A DNA stretch of 64,000 nucleotides from Myxococcus landrumus (GTDB lineage Bacteria; Myxococcota; Myxococcia; Myxococcales; Myxococcaceae), in NCBI RefSeq assembly GCF_017301635.1, contig NZ_CP071091.1, positions 1,996,001-2,060,000 on the forward strand, in the 5' to 3' direction. Shown one piece after another: positions 1-9,216 of this stretch. A program made the translations under genes and the position numbers. How positions within the stretch are numbered: the first letter of the stretch is position 1; each line of letters opens with the position of its first letter. The notes beneath the pieces were generated by a model. The model did no database searches. It was not told where the DNA came from and saw nothing but the letters and a program-made list of their open reading frames with translations.

Positions 1-147
1 GCGCGTCGCCATCAGCGCCACGCAGCGGTAGATGGCGCCCGTGTCCACCAGGGAGAAACCCAGGCGGCGCGCGAGCAACTTCGACACCGTGGACTTGCCA
101 GCACCGGCGGGACCGTCGATGGCGACGATGAAGCAGCGAGGGCTCAC
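1..147 (-). CDS. cmk: Cytidylate kinase, N-terminal part (cut by window edge)
   Basis: Cytidylate kinase phosphorylates CMP and dCMP with ATP in the cytoplasm. Only the first 49 codons lie in the window; the rest continues beyond base 1. The visible part starts with a GTG and contains the P-loop [12 protein letters not shown] followed by [17 protein letters not shown], the characteristic opening of Cmk. The GTG overlaps the TGA of the upstream hisC gene (GTGA at 144-147), so translation is probably coupled. Order of transcription is accA, hisC, cmk. The assignment rests on the P-loop and DTGAIYR block and is firm despite truncation. Confidence 0.93.
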   Translation of the reverse strand, partial: MSPRCFIVAIDGPAGAGKSTVSKLLARRLGFSLVDTGAIYRCVALMATR

Positions 148-1235
148 GAGAGGACCTCCCTCAAGGCGCGCACACAGCGCTCGTTCTCCGAGGCCGTCCC
201 CACGGAGATGCGCAGACACGTCGGGAAGCCGCCCCCGGCGAAGGGCCGGACGATGACCCCCTTGCGCAGGAGCAGCTCGTACAGCTCCGTGGAGGGCCGG
301 CGGAAGTCCGCGAACACGAAGTTGGCGTGGCTCTTCGTGAGCGTGATGCCCAGCTTCGGCAGCTCCGCCTCGAAGTAGCGCAGCCCCTGGCGGTTGTTCT
401 CACGCGTGCGCTGCACGTGCTCGGTGTCCTCCAGCGCCGCGAGCCCCGCGGCCTGCGCCACCACCGTCAGGTTGAAGGGCATGCGCGTGCGCTGGACGTA
501 CGTCGCCAGCTTCGCGTCCATCACCCCGTAGCCCAGCCGGATGCCCGCCAGCCCGTGAATCTTGCTGAACGTGCGCAGCGCGACCACGTTGGGATGGCGG
601 CGGAACAGCTCCACCGCACTGACGTAGTCGGGCCAGTCGACGAACTCGAAGTAGGCCTCGTCGTAGGCGATGAGCACCTCGGGCGGCACCGCCGCCAGGA
701 ACTTCTCCAGCGCCTCGCGGCTGAACGCGGTGCCCGTGGGGTTGTCCGGGTTGGCCAGGAACACCAGCCGCGTGCGAGACGTCACCGCGCGCGCCATGGC
801 CTCCAGGTCGTACTGGTAGCCCTCGCGCATGGGCACCTCGACGAAGGGCCGCCCATGGGCCTGCGCGGAGATGCGGTACGCGGAGAAGGAGTTCTTGCAC
901 AGGAGGATTTCGTCCTCCGGCGTGGTGAACGTGCGGATGAGCAGCTCGATGAGCTCGTTGGAGCCGCTGCCCAGGACCACTTCCTGGGGCTGCACGCCCA
1001 GCGAGTCCGCCAGCCGGCGCACCAGGTGGAACGACGTGGCGTCCGGATACAGGTGCACGTTGGACGACGCGCGCCGCATGGCCTCCAGCGCGCGCGGAGA
1101 GGGCCCCAGGGGGTTCTCGTTGGAGGCGAGCTTGATGACGCCCGTCAGGCCGAACTCGCGCTCGGTCTCCTCGATGGGCTTGCCCGGCACGTACGGTTTG
1201 AGCGTCTCGACGTAGTTGGGAACGAGGGGTCGCAT
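144..1235 (-). CDS. hisC: Histidinol-phosphate aminotransferase (HisC family)
   Basis: PLP-dependent class I/II aminotransferase, 363 residues, the usual HisC length. It transfers the amino group from glutamate in histidine synthesis; HisC-family enzymes can also serve aromatic amino acids. Visible signatures are [10 protein letters not shown] (38-47), ANPDNPTG (161-168), YDEAY (191-195) and the PLP-lysine segment [10 protein letters not shown] with K225, followed by RLGYG. The ATG at 1235 lies 20 bases after the accA stop, and the TGA overlaps the cmk GTG. No other his or aro gene is visible, so whether its main substrate is histidinol phosphate or an aromatic keto acid cannot be decided from sequence alone. 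Confidence 0.9.
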   Translation of the reverse strand: MRPLVPNYVETLKPYVPGKPIEETEREFGLTGVIKLASNENPLGPSPRALEAMRRASSNVHLYPDATSFHLVRRLADSLGVQPQEVVLGSGSNELIELLIRTFTTPEDEILLCKNSFSAYRISAQAHGRPFVEVPMREGYQYDLEAMARAVTSRTRLVFLANPDNPTGTAFSREALEKFLAAVPPEVLIAYDEAYFEFVDWPDYVSAVELFRRHPNVVALRTFSKIHGLAGIRLGYGVMDAKLATYVQRTRMPFNLTVVAQAAGLAALEDTEHVQRTRENNRQGLRYFEAELPKLGITLTKSHANFVFADFRRPSTELYELLLRKGVIVRPFAGGGFPTCLRISVGTASENERCVRALREVLS

Positions 1236-1255
1236 GATGGAAACGAGGGGTCCCT

Positions 1256-2224
1256 TCAGCGTCCGGAGAACACACCGAACGCGCGGAACTTCGCGTACCG
1301 GTCCTTGACCAACCCATCCGGCGACAGCTCGGCGAGCTGCGCCAGGTGCTTGCGCAGCACCTTGCCCAGCGCCTCGGCCGTCTTCGCCGGGTCTCTGTGC
1401 GCGCCACCGGGAGGCTCGGCCACCACCTCGTCGATGATCTTCATCTGGAGGAGGTCCTTGGCGGTGGGCTTCATCGCGTCCGCCGCCTTGTCCGCGCGGC
1501 TGGCATCACGGAAGAGGATGGAGGCGCAGCCCTCCGGAGTGATGACGGAGTAGACGCTGTTCTGGAGCATCAGCACGCGGTTGCCCACGCCAATGGCCAG
1601 CGCGCCGCCCGAGCCACCCTCGCCCACCACGGTGGAGATGATGGGCACGCTCAGCCGGCTCATCACCTCCAGGTTGACGGCGATGGCCTCCGCCTGCCCG
1701 CGCTCCTCCGCGCCCATGCCCGGGTAGGCACCCGGCGTGTCGACGAACGTGAGAATGGGCTTCTCGAAGCGCTCGGCCAGCTCCATCAGCCGGCGCGCCT
1801 TGCGGTAGCCCTCCGGGCGCGGCATGCCGAAGTTGCGCGCCATGTTCTCCTTGGTGTTGCGCCCCTTCTGGTGGCCAATCACCATCACCGGCTTGCCGTC
1901 GAAGCGGGCGAAGCCGCCGACGATGGACGGGTCCTCGCCGAAGTGCCGGTCGCCGCACAGCTCCACGAAGTCGGTGAACAGGAAGCGGACGTAGTCCAGG
2001 AAGTAGGGCCGCGAGGGGTGGCGGGACATCTGCACCACCTGCCACCGCGTCAGGTCGCTGAAGATCTCCGTCTGGAGCTTCTTCGCCTTCTTCTCGAGCT
2101 TGGAAATCTCCGAGGTGAAGTCCGCCGAACCACCCGTGGACAACGCCTTGAGCTCATCGATCTTCTTTTCCAGCTCGATGAGCGGGCGCTCGAAGTCGAG
2201 CGCGTAACTGATGCCGGTCGCCAT
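1256..2224 (-). CDS. accA: Acetyl-CoA carboxylase carboxyltransferase subunit alpha
   Basis: AccA pairs with AccD to move carboxyl from carboxybiotin to acetyl-CoA, the committed step of fatty acid synthesis. The product starts [17 protein letters not shown], a typical AccA N-terminus, then has [39 protein letters not shown] and [12 protein letters not shown]. The ATG at 2224 gives 322 residues, close to the family's usual size. A GTG at 2254 in frame would add 10 residues without recognisable homology and was not chosen. A GGAGG lies about 20 bases before the ATG, further than ideal. It is the first gene of an accA-hisC-cmk run. Its start is divergent from the TPR gene at 2327. Confidence 0.93.
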   Translation of the reverse strand: MATGISYALDFERPLIELEKKIDELKALSTGGSADFTSEISKLEKKAKKLQTEIFSDLTRWQVVQMSRHPSRPYFLDYVRFLFTDFVELCGDRHFGEDPSIVGGFARFDGKPVMVIGHQKGRNTKENMARNFGMPRPEGYRKARRLMELAERFEKPILTFVDTPGAYPGMGAEERGQAEAIAVNLEVMSRLSVPIISTVVGEGGSGGALAIGVGNRVLMLQNSVYSVITPEGCASILFRDASRADKAADAMKPTAKDLLQMKIIDEVVAEPPGGAHRDPAKTAEALGKVLRKHLAQLAELSPDGLVKDRYAKFRAFGVFSGR

Positions 2225-2326
2225 GGGCGCCGAACTAGCACCAGCGTCCTCCACCTTTCAACGCGCAAGCAGTTACGCACCGCACCGTGTCATGGTGGTG
2301 GACAACCACAAGCCCCACGGAACGCC

Positions 2327-3013
2327 ATGCTCCATGCCCTGCCGTTGCTCGTCCTGGTGCTGACCGCCGCCCCGCCCGAGCCCTCCGCCCGGGCCCTCAA
2401 CACCGAGGGCTTCCGCCTCTACCGCGCCGGCCGCTACCCGGAGGCCCTGGAGAGGTTCCAGGGCGCCATGAAGGCGGACCCGGCCTACGCCCTGCCCCGC
2501 TACAACCTGGCCGCCACGCTGGGCGTCCTGCGCAAGCAGGGCAAGGTGTGTGAGTACAGCGCGCACCGCGACGTCATCGTCGAGCACCTCACCCAGGCCG
2601 TCCGGCTGGACTCCCGGCGACTGGCCCGTGCGCGCGAGGACGAGGACCTGGACGGCATCCGGGACACCCTGGGCTGGCAGCGGCTCCTGGGGCACAAGCC
2701 GGAGCGCGAAGCCGACATCCCCGCCCTGCTGCGCGCCGTGTCCTGGTACGGCCCCGCGGCCGGCATCCACGGCAGCAAGCACAGCCTGCGCTTCCTGCCC
2801 AACGGCCGGGCAGTCCTGTGGACTCGAATCGTGGACGAGAAGGGAGACGAGAACCACGGCGAGCTGCCCGGCACCTACACCGTGAAAGGGCGTCAGGTGG
2901 AGCTGCGGCTCATGGACCAACCACCTCGGAAGGGGACGCTGACCGCCACCGGCGCCCTCACCTTCCCGGGGCTCGGAACCTTCACGGATTCCGAGCCGGA
3001 GTGCGACGCCTGA
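2327..3013 (+). CDS. Exported TPR-repeat protein of unknown function
   Basis: A 228-residue protein with a probable signal peptide (MLHALPLLVLVLTAAPPEP) and one clear TPR-like segment near residues 25-70 (LNTEGFRLYRAGRYPEALERF, then ADPAYALPRYNLA). The C-terminal half (from about 130) looks like a small beta-rich domain (LRFLPNGRAVLW, GTYTVKGRQVELRL) resembling domains that evaluate an output or lipocalin-like fold, but I do not recognise a named family. The ATG at 2327 is the only in-frame start compatible with a signal peptide. It converges on the ArsA-like gene with only 13 bases between stops, both inside one hairpin. Confidence 0.75.
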   Translation: MLHALPLLVLVLTAAPPEPSARALNTEGFRLYRAGRYPEALERFQGAMKADPAYALPRYNLAATLGVLRKQGKVCEYSAHRDVIVEHLTQAVRLDSRRLARAREDEDLDGIRDTLGWQRLLGHKPEREADIPALLRAVSWYGPAAGIHGSKHSLRFLPNGRAVLWTRIVDEKGDENHGELPGTYTVKGRQVELRLMDQPPRKGTLTATGALTFPGLGTFTDSEPECDA

Positions 3014-3032
3014 GACCCGAGGGGCCTCAGGC
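3008..3032. terminator. Bidirectional hairpin spanning both convergent stop codons
   Basis: GCCTGAG (3008-3014) pairs with CTCAGGC (3026-3032). After one mismatch, a further CCC/GGG pairs around a 3-base loop. The TGA of the TPR gene and the stop of the ArsA-like gene both lie in the stem. There is no T-run, so this is a predicted structure rather than a canonical intrinsic terminator. Confidence 0.5.
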
Positions 3033-5000
3033 CGCCTTGATCTTCGCGGCCGGCGGGGACAGCGCGTACCACGCGGTCCGGAACGCCTTCAGCTCCCGCA
3101 GACCCGCCGGGTGGCGGCCCAGCGCGGGGGCCATGGTGACGGGCAGGCCCAGCTTCTTCTCGATGGCCTTCGCCGCGTTGAGCTCCAGCTTGCGGCGGTT
3201 CTCGCACTTCTCGCAGGTGGACTTGGGGCCCACGCGGTTGACGAGCACCCGCTCCACCGGAAGCTTCTTGTCCTTCAGGTACTCCACCACCCGCTCCGTG
3301 CGGGCCGCGGCCAGGTCCTCGCCGCGCGTGACGACCACGAAGCGCGCTTCCGTCGGAGACGCCAACGCCTCCTCGAAGCGCTTCGCGTGCTTGATCATCC
3401 CGGCGATGTCGTCCGCCAGGTCTCCCAGCCCCTTGGCGCGGTGCTTGTTGAGCACCGTGTGCAGCGCGCCCAGCCACGTCTTCGCCGTCTCCGCCAGCTC
3501 CACCACGCGCACGGAGTTCACCACCGGCGACGAGTCCACGACGATGCGCTTGAACCGCTCCTGGACCAGCGCGTCCGTGAGCACGCTCATGGCCGCCAGC
3601 TCGTCGATGCCCGGTGGCGCGCACTCCAGCAGGTTGCGCAGGTAGAGCAGATCCGCGGGGACCTCGCTGCCCGTCTTGGGCGCGCCCTCGAAGGCCTTCT
3701 CCGCCTTCTCCTTGAGCCGCTTGCGCAGGGCGTTGAACCAACCCGCCATGTCCAGCTCGCGCGCGTAGAGGCCCTTGGTGCCCTTCACCTGCGTCTCGGT
3801 GTCCGTCAGGCGGCTCTGCAGCACGTCCGATAGCGAGTGCGCGGGGTCGGTGGAAATGAGGAGCACCGGCCCCTCCTTCTCCGTGAGCGTCACCGCGGCG
3901 GCGGCCGCGCAGGAGCTCTTGCCCACGCCACCCTGACCGACGAAGAAGATGAGCCGCGTGGGAGGCAGCGGCGGCGCGGCGATGGGCGGCATGGACGGCG
4001 CGCGGACCAGGGCCGGAGGACCCTCCGCCGCGGCGAACTCCAGCGCCTTCGTCTCCTTGCCACCCGCCCACGCCTTGGCGAACGCCGCGATGCCGTCCAG
4101 CCCGCGCGGCGCCAGCTCCCGGCGCCCCAGCAGGTGCACCGGCACGGACTTGTCCAGCGCCTGGAACTTGCGGACGTGCGGCGCCTGAAGACCCCGGCGG
4201 CCCTGGCACGCGGGACAACCTTCGCGATCCTCCACCTGGTTGACGACGATCTCCGTCACCGGAATCCCGCGCTCGCGCAGCTGCGTGAAGAGCATGCGCG
4301 TCTGCGCCTCGGGGACAGGCTCGGCCAGCGCCACCAGGTGGAAGGCCGTGCGCGCGGGGTCCTTCAGCAGCCCCAGCAGCTTCTCCGCCTTCTGCCCCAG
4401 CGCTTCCAGGAAGCCCGGCTCGGCCGCGGCGGCCTCCGCCTTCTTGCCCTTCCCGGAGGTCGGCGCGGGCTTGTCGGCCCCCGCGCGCACCAGACCCAGG
4501 AACTTGCGCAGCCCCACGGGCAGATCAAACAGCCGCAGCGTGTGGCTCGTGGGCGAGCAGTCCACGATGATCCGGTCGAACTCCTTCTCCTTGCCCTCCA
4601 GCAGCTCCACCACGTGGAAGAGCCCCACCAGCTCCTCCAGCCCGGGGACGGCCTGCTGGTACAGCGAGCCCAGCTCCTCCTCGGAGAAGTGGGTGCCCTT
4701 CGCGGCGGCCTTCTTCAGCGCGGGCAGGTACTGCGCCAGGAACGGCTTGAGCAGCGCGGCAGGCTCCACCTCCAGGCCCCAGACGCCACCCTCTCCCTTG
4801 CCCGGCACCAGCTTCGAGGGCTTCGCGGAGAGCTTCTTCTTCACCAGGTCCGACAGGGAGCGCACGGGGTCCAGTGAGACGAGCAGCACTCGCTCCTTCG
4901 GGACCTCCTCCGACAACCGCAACGCGTACGCCGCCGCGAGCGTGGTCTTGCCAACCCCGCCCTTGCCGCCGAAGAAGTGAAGAACTCGCGCGTCGCTCAT
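3027..5000 (-). CDS. Two-domain ArsA/Get3-family ATPase with a CxxC motif in each half
   Basis: A 657-residue tandem ATPase. Each half has a deviant Walker A: FGGKGGVGKTT at residues 10-20 and GQGGVGKSS near 356-364. Each is followed by a switch region (SLDPVRSLSD; STDPAHSLSD) and DCSPTSHTLR or DSSPVVNSVR. This layout matches ArsA, the arsenite pump ATPase. However, each half also has a CxxC (CPAC near 263 and CEKC near 594), the motif that in Get3/TRC40 holds zinc at the dimer interface. No arsB, arsR or arsD is nearby, so an arsenite role is not supported by context. A Get3-like protein-targeting or chaperone role is possible but unproven. The ATG at 5000 is preceded by an AAGGAAGG ribosome-binding site. 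The 276 bases upstream hold no gene. Confidence 0.85.
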   Translation of the reverse strand: MSDARVLHFFGGKGGVGKTTLAAAYALRLSEEVPKERVLLVSLDPVRSLSDLVKKKLSAKPSKLVPGKGEGGVWGLEVEPAALLKPFLAQYLPALKKAAAKGTHFSEEELGSLYQQAVPGLEELVGLFHVVELLEGKEKEFDRIIVDCSPTSHTLRLFDLPVGLRKFLGLVRAGADKPAPTSGKGKKAEAAAAEPGFLEALGQKAEKLLGLLKDPARTAFHLVALAEPVPEAQTRMLFTQLRERGIPVTEIVVNQVEDREGCPACQGRRGLQAPHVRKFQALDKSVPVHLLGRRELAPRGLDGIAAFAKAWAGGKETKALEFAAAEGPPALVRAPSMPPIAAPPLPPTRLIFFVGQGGVGKSSCAAAAAVTLTEKEGPVLLISTDPAHSLSDVLQSRLTDTETQVKGTKGLYARELDMAGWFNALRKRLKEKAEKAFEGAPKTGSEVPADLLYLRNLLECAPPGIDELAAMSVLTDALVQERFKRIVVDSSPVVNSVRVVELAETAKTWLGALHTVLNKHRAKGLGDLADDIAGMIKHAKRFEEALASPTEARFVVVTRGEDLAAARTERVVEYLKDKKLPVERVLVNRVGPKSTCEKCENRRKLELNAAKAIEKKLGLPVTMAPALGRHPAGLRELKAFRTAWYALSPPAAKIKAA

Positions 5001-5276
5001 TGCCTTGTGGCCTTCCTTGTGCCCCCCCGGCGGCACCTTGATGCACACTCCAAACTTGCCGAGAAGATGGCGTCGGAGTTGCCCGGTGCGTCGACCTGTA
5101 CGGCCGGGCCCTCCCTGTGGGTGGGAGTCGACCGCAGAATCCCTTGTCCAGAGGTCAAAAGTCAAGAATTGACGCGGGGTTTGGCGGAGGGTCGGCCCCT
5201 TTCGGCCCCTCCCACCACGACCTCCGCGACAGGCCCTTGGAGCCACTCCAACAGCGCGGAATCCGAGGAGGAATTC

Positions 5277-6731
5277 CTACCTGTCAGGTGGCCGAGCATC
5301 CAGGTTGCCGGGGTTCAGCGGACCACCGCTCCCCTGCCCCCCTAACGGACCGTTGTCACGGGGCCCGCCCGGCTGGTTGCGCGCCTCGGCCGCGTAGCGA
5401 TTGAGCTTGTTGTAGAGCGTCTTCTCGCTCACCCCGAGCACCTCCGCCGTCCGCGCCTTGTTGTTGCCGTTGCGATGGAGGCTTCCCAGGATGTACTCAC
5501 GCTCCACCGCGTCCAGGCTCAAGCCATAGGGCAGCTTGAAGTTGTGCCGCTCCGGCCCCTTGCCCGCCATGTCCGGAGGCAGGTGCTCCCGGGTGATGAG
5601 CTCCCCGTCGCAGAGGATCACCGCGCGCTCCACCGCGTTGCGCAGCTCGCGGATGTTTCCAGGCCAGTCGTAGTTCTTGAGCACTTCCATCGCATCCGGG
5701 TGCACCCCGGACACGCGCTTGGCCGAGTCCCCGCGGAACTTGTCCACGAAGTGCTGCACCAGGATGGGCACGTCCTCGCGGCGCTCCCGCAGGGGCGGCA
5801 GGTGGATCTGGAACACGTTGAGGCGGAAGTACAAATCCTCGCGGAACCGCCCGTTCTTGATCTCCTGCTTGAGGTCGCGGTTGGTGGCGCACAGCACCCG
5901 CACGTCCACCTCAATCTCGACCTTGCCACCCAGCCGGCGCAGCCGTCCCTCTTCCAGCACGCGCAGCAGCTTGGCCTGCAGGTCGATGGGGATCTCGCCC
6001 AGTTCATCCAGGAACAACGTGCCGCCGTGCGCCAGCTCGAACACGCCGGGGCGGCGCTGATCCGCGCCCGTGAAGGCGCCGCGCTCGTGTCCGAAGATCT
6101 CCGACTCGATGAGCGTCGCGGGGATGGACGCGCAGTTGATGGCGATGAAGGGCTTGTCGCGGCGCAGGGACAGGTTGTGCACGGCGCGGGCGACGACCTC
6201 CTTGCCCGTGCCGGACTCGCCGCTGATGGACACGCTGGCCTTGGACGGGGCCACCTTCTCCACCAGCTCGATGACCTTGCGCATGCCGGCCGACTGGGCG
6301 ATGAGGTCGGACGAGCCTAATTGCTTGAGCCTGCGCCGCAGCGTCTGCACCTCGCGCAGGGTCTCCTTCTTCTCCAGCGCCCGGTCGATGCAGACCTTCA
6401 AGCGCGCGGTGTCCAGCGGCTTGACGATGAAGTCATACGCGCCCTCGCGAATGGCCTCCACCGCCGCGTCGATGGTGCCGCGGCCGGTGAGGAACACCAC
6501 CGGACAGTCCGGCAGTTCCTCCTTCAGGTTGCGCAACAGCCACAACCCATCCGTCTCCGGCATCGCCAGGTCCGACAGGACGACATCCGGACGGAACTCA
6601 CCGGCCTTGCGCAGGGCGTCGTGCCCGTCGAAGGCCGTCTCGACCTTGTGGCCCCAGGCGCTGAGCATTTCCGCCAGCGCCTCGCACGTGTCGCGTTCGT
6701 CGTCCACGGCCAGGATTCGTGCGCTACCCAA
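5277..6731 (-). CDS. NtrC-family sigma-54-dependent response regulator
   Basis: A receiver, AAA and DNA-binding regulator of about 484 residues that activates sigma-54 promoters when phosphorylated. With the TTG start at 6731, the receiver spans about 5-120 with phosphoacceptor D54 ([13 protein letters not shown]). Walker A is GESGTGKE (171-178) and the sigma-54 contact loop is GAFTGAD (from 218). The Fis-type helix-turn-helix lies near the C-terminus ([19 protein letters not shown]), followed by a Gly/Pro-rich tail. The TTG is favoured because GGAGG sits 8 bases upstream; the frame is open further but has no ATG with a ribosome site. The partner kinase lies immediately upstream, 83 bases away. 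Confidence 0.9.
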   Translation of the reverse strand: MGSARILAVDDERDTCEALAEMLSAWGHKVETAFDGHDALRKAGEFRPDVVLSDLAMPETDGLWLLRNLKEELPDCPVVFLTGRGTIDAAVEAIREGAYDFIVKPLDTARLKVCIDRALEKKETLREVQTLRRRLKQLGSSDLIAQSAGMRKVIELVEKVAPSKASVSISGESGTGKEVVARAVHNLSLRRDKPFIAINCASIPATLIESEIFGHERGAFTGADQRRPGVFELAHGGTLFLDELGEIPIDLQAKLLRVLEEGRLRRLGGKVEIEVDVRVLCATNRDLKQEIKNGRFREDLYFRLNVFQIHLPPLRERREDVPILVQHFVDKFRGDSAKRVSGVHPDAMEVLKNYDWPGNIRELRNAVERAVILCDGELITREHLPPDMAGKGPERHNFKLPYGLSLDAVEREYILGSLHRNGNNKARTAEVLGVSEKTLYNKLNRYAAEARNQPGGPRDNGPLGGQGSGGPLNPGNLDARPPDR

Positions 6732-6814
6732 GATGGAGACCTCCGGTACTGCGTCGTGACGCGAATGAGGGTGAGTCTGACTCTGAAGGAGAAGCCCACC
6801 GCCCGGTACAGCCC

Positions 6815-7495
6815 TCAAGCGCGAGGAAAAATCAGCCGGCAGCAACCACCACGGACATGAAGCTCCACGCCCAACTGCGCACAGCGCAGCCCCAGCGCCG
6901 CCACCGCATCGGCGAGCTCTGGCGCCGCCTCACCACCGCTGTCGTCTACTTCCAACACCGCCGAAGGCCCCTCCGCGCGCACCGTCACGCGCACCGAGCC
7001 CCCGCCTTCCGCCCGCCGGAACGCCCGCAGCAGGGCCTGAATGACGAAGAAGCCCAGCTCAGACGTGTCCGCCAGGCGAACCTGCACACCCGCCTCCACC
7101 GCCACCTGCACCGTCACCCGCCGCTTGCGCCCCTCATGCGCCACCACGGCCAGCGCCCGCGTCGTCGCGTCCGACAGGTCCACCTCACCCGCGCTGCCGC
7201 CCTTCGCCACGATGAAGTCGGAGAACTGCCGCAGGATGCCGTCCACGCGCTGGATCTGCTCCCGCAGCGCCTTGAGGTTCTTCTCCTGTGACGGCGGCAC
7301 CTGGCCCGTCTCCGCCTTCAGCTTCTCCGACAGCACCTCCAGATGGATGGCCATCGCGTTGAGCGGGTTGCGGACGTCGTGCAGCAGGCTGTCCATCAGC
7401 GTTTGCACCGCGCCATAGCGGGCCGCGCCCACCACGGGGTCCGTCGCCTCCTGGACACGCGCCACGCTACTGGACACAGCCGTCGAGCTAACCAA
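6815..7495 (-). CDS. Short sensor histidine kinase-like protein with a degenerate ATPase domain
   Basis: A 226-residue soluble protein with a clear dimerisation/phosphoacceptor helix, SLLHDVRNPLNAMAIHLEVL, with H39. No transmembrane or PAS domain is present. The following ATPase-like region (about 110-226) lacks a recognisable N-box asparagine (the place reads FVIQALLRAF). It keeps only a weak G1-like VLEVDDSGG and lacks the G2 glycine-rich lid. It may therefore be a phosphotransfer or phosphatase partner rather than a full kinase. It is cotranscribed with the NtrC-type regulator. The start is a TTG preceded by GAGGAG, downstream of a good promoter at 7552-7580. Confidence 0.78.
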   Translation of the reverse strand: MVSSTAVSSSVARVQEATDPVVGAARYGAVQTLMDSLLHDVRNPLNAMAIHLEVLSEKLKAETGQVPPSQEKNLKALREQIQRVDGILRQFSDFIVAKGGSAGEVDLSDATTRALAVVAHEGRKRRVTVQVAVEAGVQVRLADTSELGFFVIQALLRAFRRAEGGGSVRVTVRAEGPSAVLEVDDSGGEAAPELADAVAALGLRCAQLGVELHVRGGCCRLIFPRA

Positions 7496-7551
7496 CGGAA
7501 ACTCCTCGGGTTTTTCGTCTCCGCCCCTCGCCGCCTCCCCACCGCGGCCAA

Positions 7552-7580
7552 GAGTTAGGGAGCGCTTTCAACAACGTCAA
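7552..7580 (-). promoter_or_regulatory. Predicted housekeeping promoter of the histidine kinase/NtrC-type pair
   Basis: On the minus strand TTGACG (-35) is separated by 17 bases from TAACTC (-10), about 50 bases before the TTG start. The same pattern, TTGACA-17-TAACTA, occurs upstream of the EF-G paralogue. Confidence 0.5.
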
Positions 7581-7597
7581 CCCTGGGGCGGTAATTC

Positions 7598-7613
7598 TTG
7601 CCGGAACCGGCAA
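7598..7613. repeat. Inverted repeat just upstream of the -35 element
   Basis: TTGCCGG and CCGGCAA flank two bases, about 18 bases upstream of the predicted -35. The position suits an activator or operator dimer site. A CCCGAGTG direct repeat (7617 and 7650) lies next to it. Confidence 0.4.
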
Positions 7614-7682
7614 ATTCCCGAGTGGAGTCGCCCACTTGAGGCCACTCCCGAGTGTTCTCCGGGTGACGTTTTCCGAGGTGCT

Positions 7683-8138
7683 TCAGCCAGCGGACGACAC
7701 AGGGGGGCGCGCGGCGTCGCCCAACCCCACCAGCTCCAGCTTGAGCTGGGAGGCCACCTCGAAGATGCGAGGGTCCCGGTAGAACTCACCGAACACGATG
7801 CGCACCAGGCCCGCATTGGCGATGAGCTTGAAGCAAGGCCAGCACGGGCTCGCGGTGGTGTAGATGGTCGCGCCGTCGATGGCGACGCCGTTGGTGGCCG
7901 CCTGGATGATGGCGTTGGCCTCCGCGTGCACCGTGGCCACGCAGTGGCCGTTCTCCATCATGTGGCCCACGTCATCGCAGTGGGGCAGCCCGCGGATGGA
8001 GCCGTTGTACCCGGTGGACAGGATGGTCCGTCCGCGCACGATGACGGCGCCCACGTGTTTGCGATCACACGTGGCGCGGGTGGCCACCTGCTTCGCGATG
8101 TCCATGAAGTACTGATCCCACGAAACCCGTCCGGACAT
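7683..8138 (-). CDS. dCMP deaminase (ComEB-type)
   Basis: A zinc cytidine/deoxycytidylate deaminase of 151 residues converting dCMP to dUMP for thymidylate supply. Zinc ligands are visible: the H71-A-E73 triad (VHAEANAII) with the catalytic glutamate, and C99-x-x-C102 (SPCWPC). The extra Cys/His pattern near 54-66 (HCDDVGH, GHC) is typical of dCMP deaminases of the ComEB family and usually forms a second zinc site. Length is standard. It is followed by the kinase pair, which has its own promoter, and preceded by the lipoprotein protease gene; no functional link is apparent. Confidence 0.92.
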   Translation of the reverse strand: MSGRVSWDQYFMDIAKQVATRATCDRKHVGAVIVRGRTILSTGYNGSIRGLPHCDDVGHMMENGHCVATVHAEANAIIQAATNGVAIDGATIYTTASPCWPCFKLIANAGLVRIVFGEFYRDPRIFEVASQLKLELVGLGDAARPPVSSAG

Positions 8139-8204
8139 GCGCTGTGCCTCCTGGTCGCCGGAGGGTGTAACGCGATGCGCGCCCCTGTCGACAAAATGGG
8201 CGCT

Positions 8205-9086
8205 TCAGCGACCCGCCGCGTGAGCGACACCGCCCTCGCCCGACAGGGAGTGCTTCAGGAGGTGTCCGAAGCCCTTGGCGTGCAGGAAGTCGCGCACCTT
8301 GGTGCTGGGCGCGGCGAACGTCTCGCCGGGCATGGGCACATCGAAGCTGTAGCTTTCCTCACGCACGGCGAAGTCCACCTGCGCGGTGCGATAGCCCTCC
8401 ACGATGGCGATCAGCCGCCCCGACTCCAGGCTGTAGACGCCACCACCCGATGCGCCGTAGCCGATGGGGGCGTCCGTCTTCACCGACTTCGGCCGGCGGG
8501 ACTCCCGGTCCCACTCCACCTGGGACACCATGCCGCCGGAGAGCGACAGCGCCCGGCCAAACGGCGACGCCGCCACCACCACGTCCTCGCCCAGCTCCAG
8601 CTCCGCCTCCTCGGCCAGCTCCACCGCGGGCAGCGCCAGTCCCGGCACCTTCACGAGCGCCAGGTCCAGCTCCGGCACCTTCCCGGTCGCCACCACCTGC
8701 CCCACGTGTGTCTCCACGTCCGAGCGCCGGTCCACCAACACGCGCAGCTCCGGAGACTTCACATCACTCATCACCACCGCGTGCGCATTGGTGACGACCC
8801 ACGCCACCACGCCCTCCGGCCCCTTCTCGGAGCCCACCACCACGCCGGAAGCGCTGCGCCGCACCGAGTCCCCCTCCACCACCTGCAACCGGACGTTGTG
8901 CGGGAGGATGCGCTGGACGCGCTCCTTGCGAGACAGCCGAGCGGATGCAGAGGACGAGGAGGACGCCACCACCGGCACCACCACGGGAGACACCCATGGC
9001 GAAGCGACGCGGCCAGGTGACGGCGCGCCCGCGCACGACGCGAGCGCGAGCAGGGCGACGGGGGCGCCCAGGAAGAAGCGGGTCAT
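8205..9086 (-). CDS. Trypsin-like serine protease, predicted lipoprotein
   Basis: A 293-residue exported protein. It opens MTRFFLGAPVALLALASC, a lipoprotein signal with lipobox Cys18, then a Ser-rich linker and a chymotrypsin/HtrA-like fold. The catalytic triad is visible: His102 in VTNAHAV, Asp141 in ELDLALVKV and Ser213 in GASGGGVYS. There is no PDZ domain, so it is not a full DegP/HtrA. The ATG at 9086 was chosen because it begins the signal peptide; the open frame extends further upstream without signal features. It probably acts at an envelope surface. Substrate unknown. Confidence 0.88.
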   Translation of the reverse strand: MTRFFLGAPVALLALASCAGAPSPGRVASPWVSPVVVPVVASSSSSASARLSRKERVQRILPHNVRLQVVEGDSVRRSASGVVVGSEKGPEGVVAWVVTNAHAVVMSDVKSPELRVLVDRRSDVETHVGQVVATGKVPELDLALVKVPGLALPAVELAEEAELELGEDVVVAASPFGRALSLSGGMVSQVEWDRESRRPKSVKTDAPIGYGASGGGVYSLESGRLIAIVEGYRTAQVDFAVREESYSFDVPMPGETFAAPSTKVRDFLHAKGFGHLLKHSLSGEGGVAHAAGR

Positions 9087-9216
9087 CGACTCTCCGGGAT
9101 GAAGGACGGCGCTGAAACGTGAACTCGCTTTCAGCTCCCATCTTCCCCAGGCCGCGCCGTGATTTGAAAGCAGGCACCCGACAGGGCCCGACCGCCTGCC
9201 CGCTCCACGCAACGCC

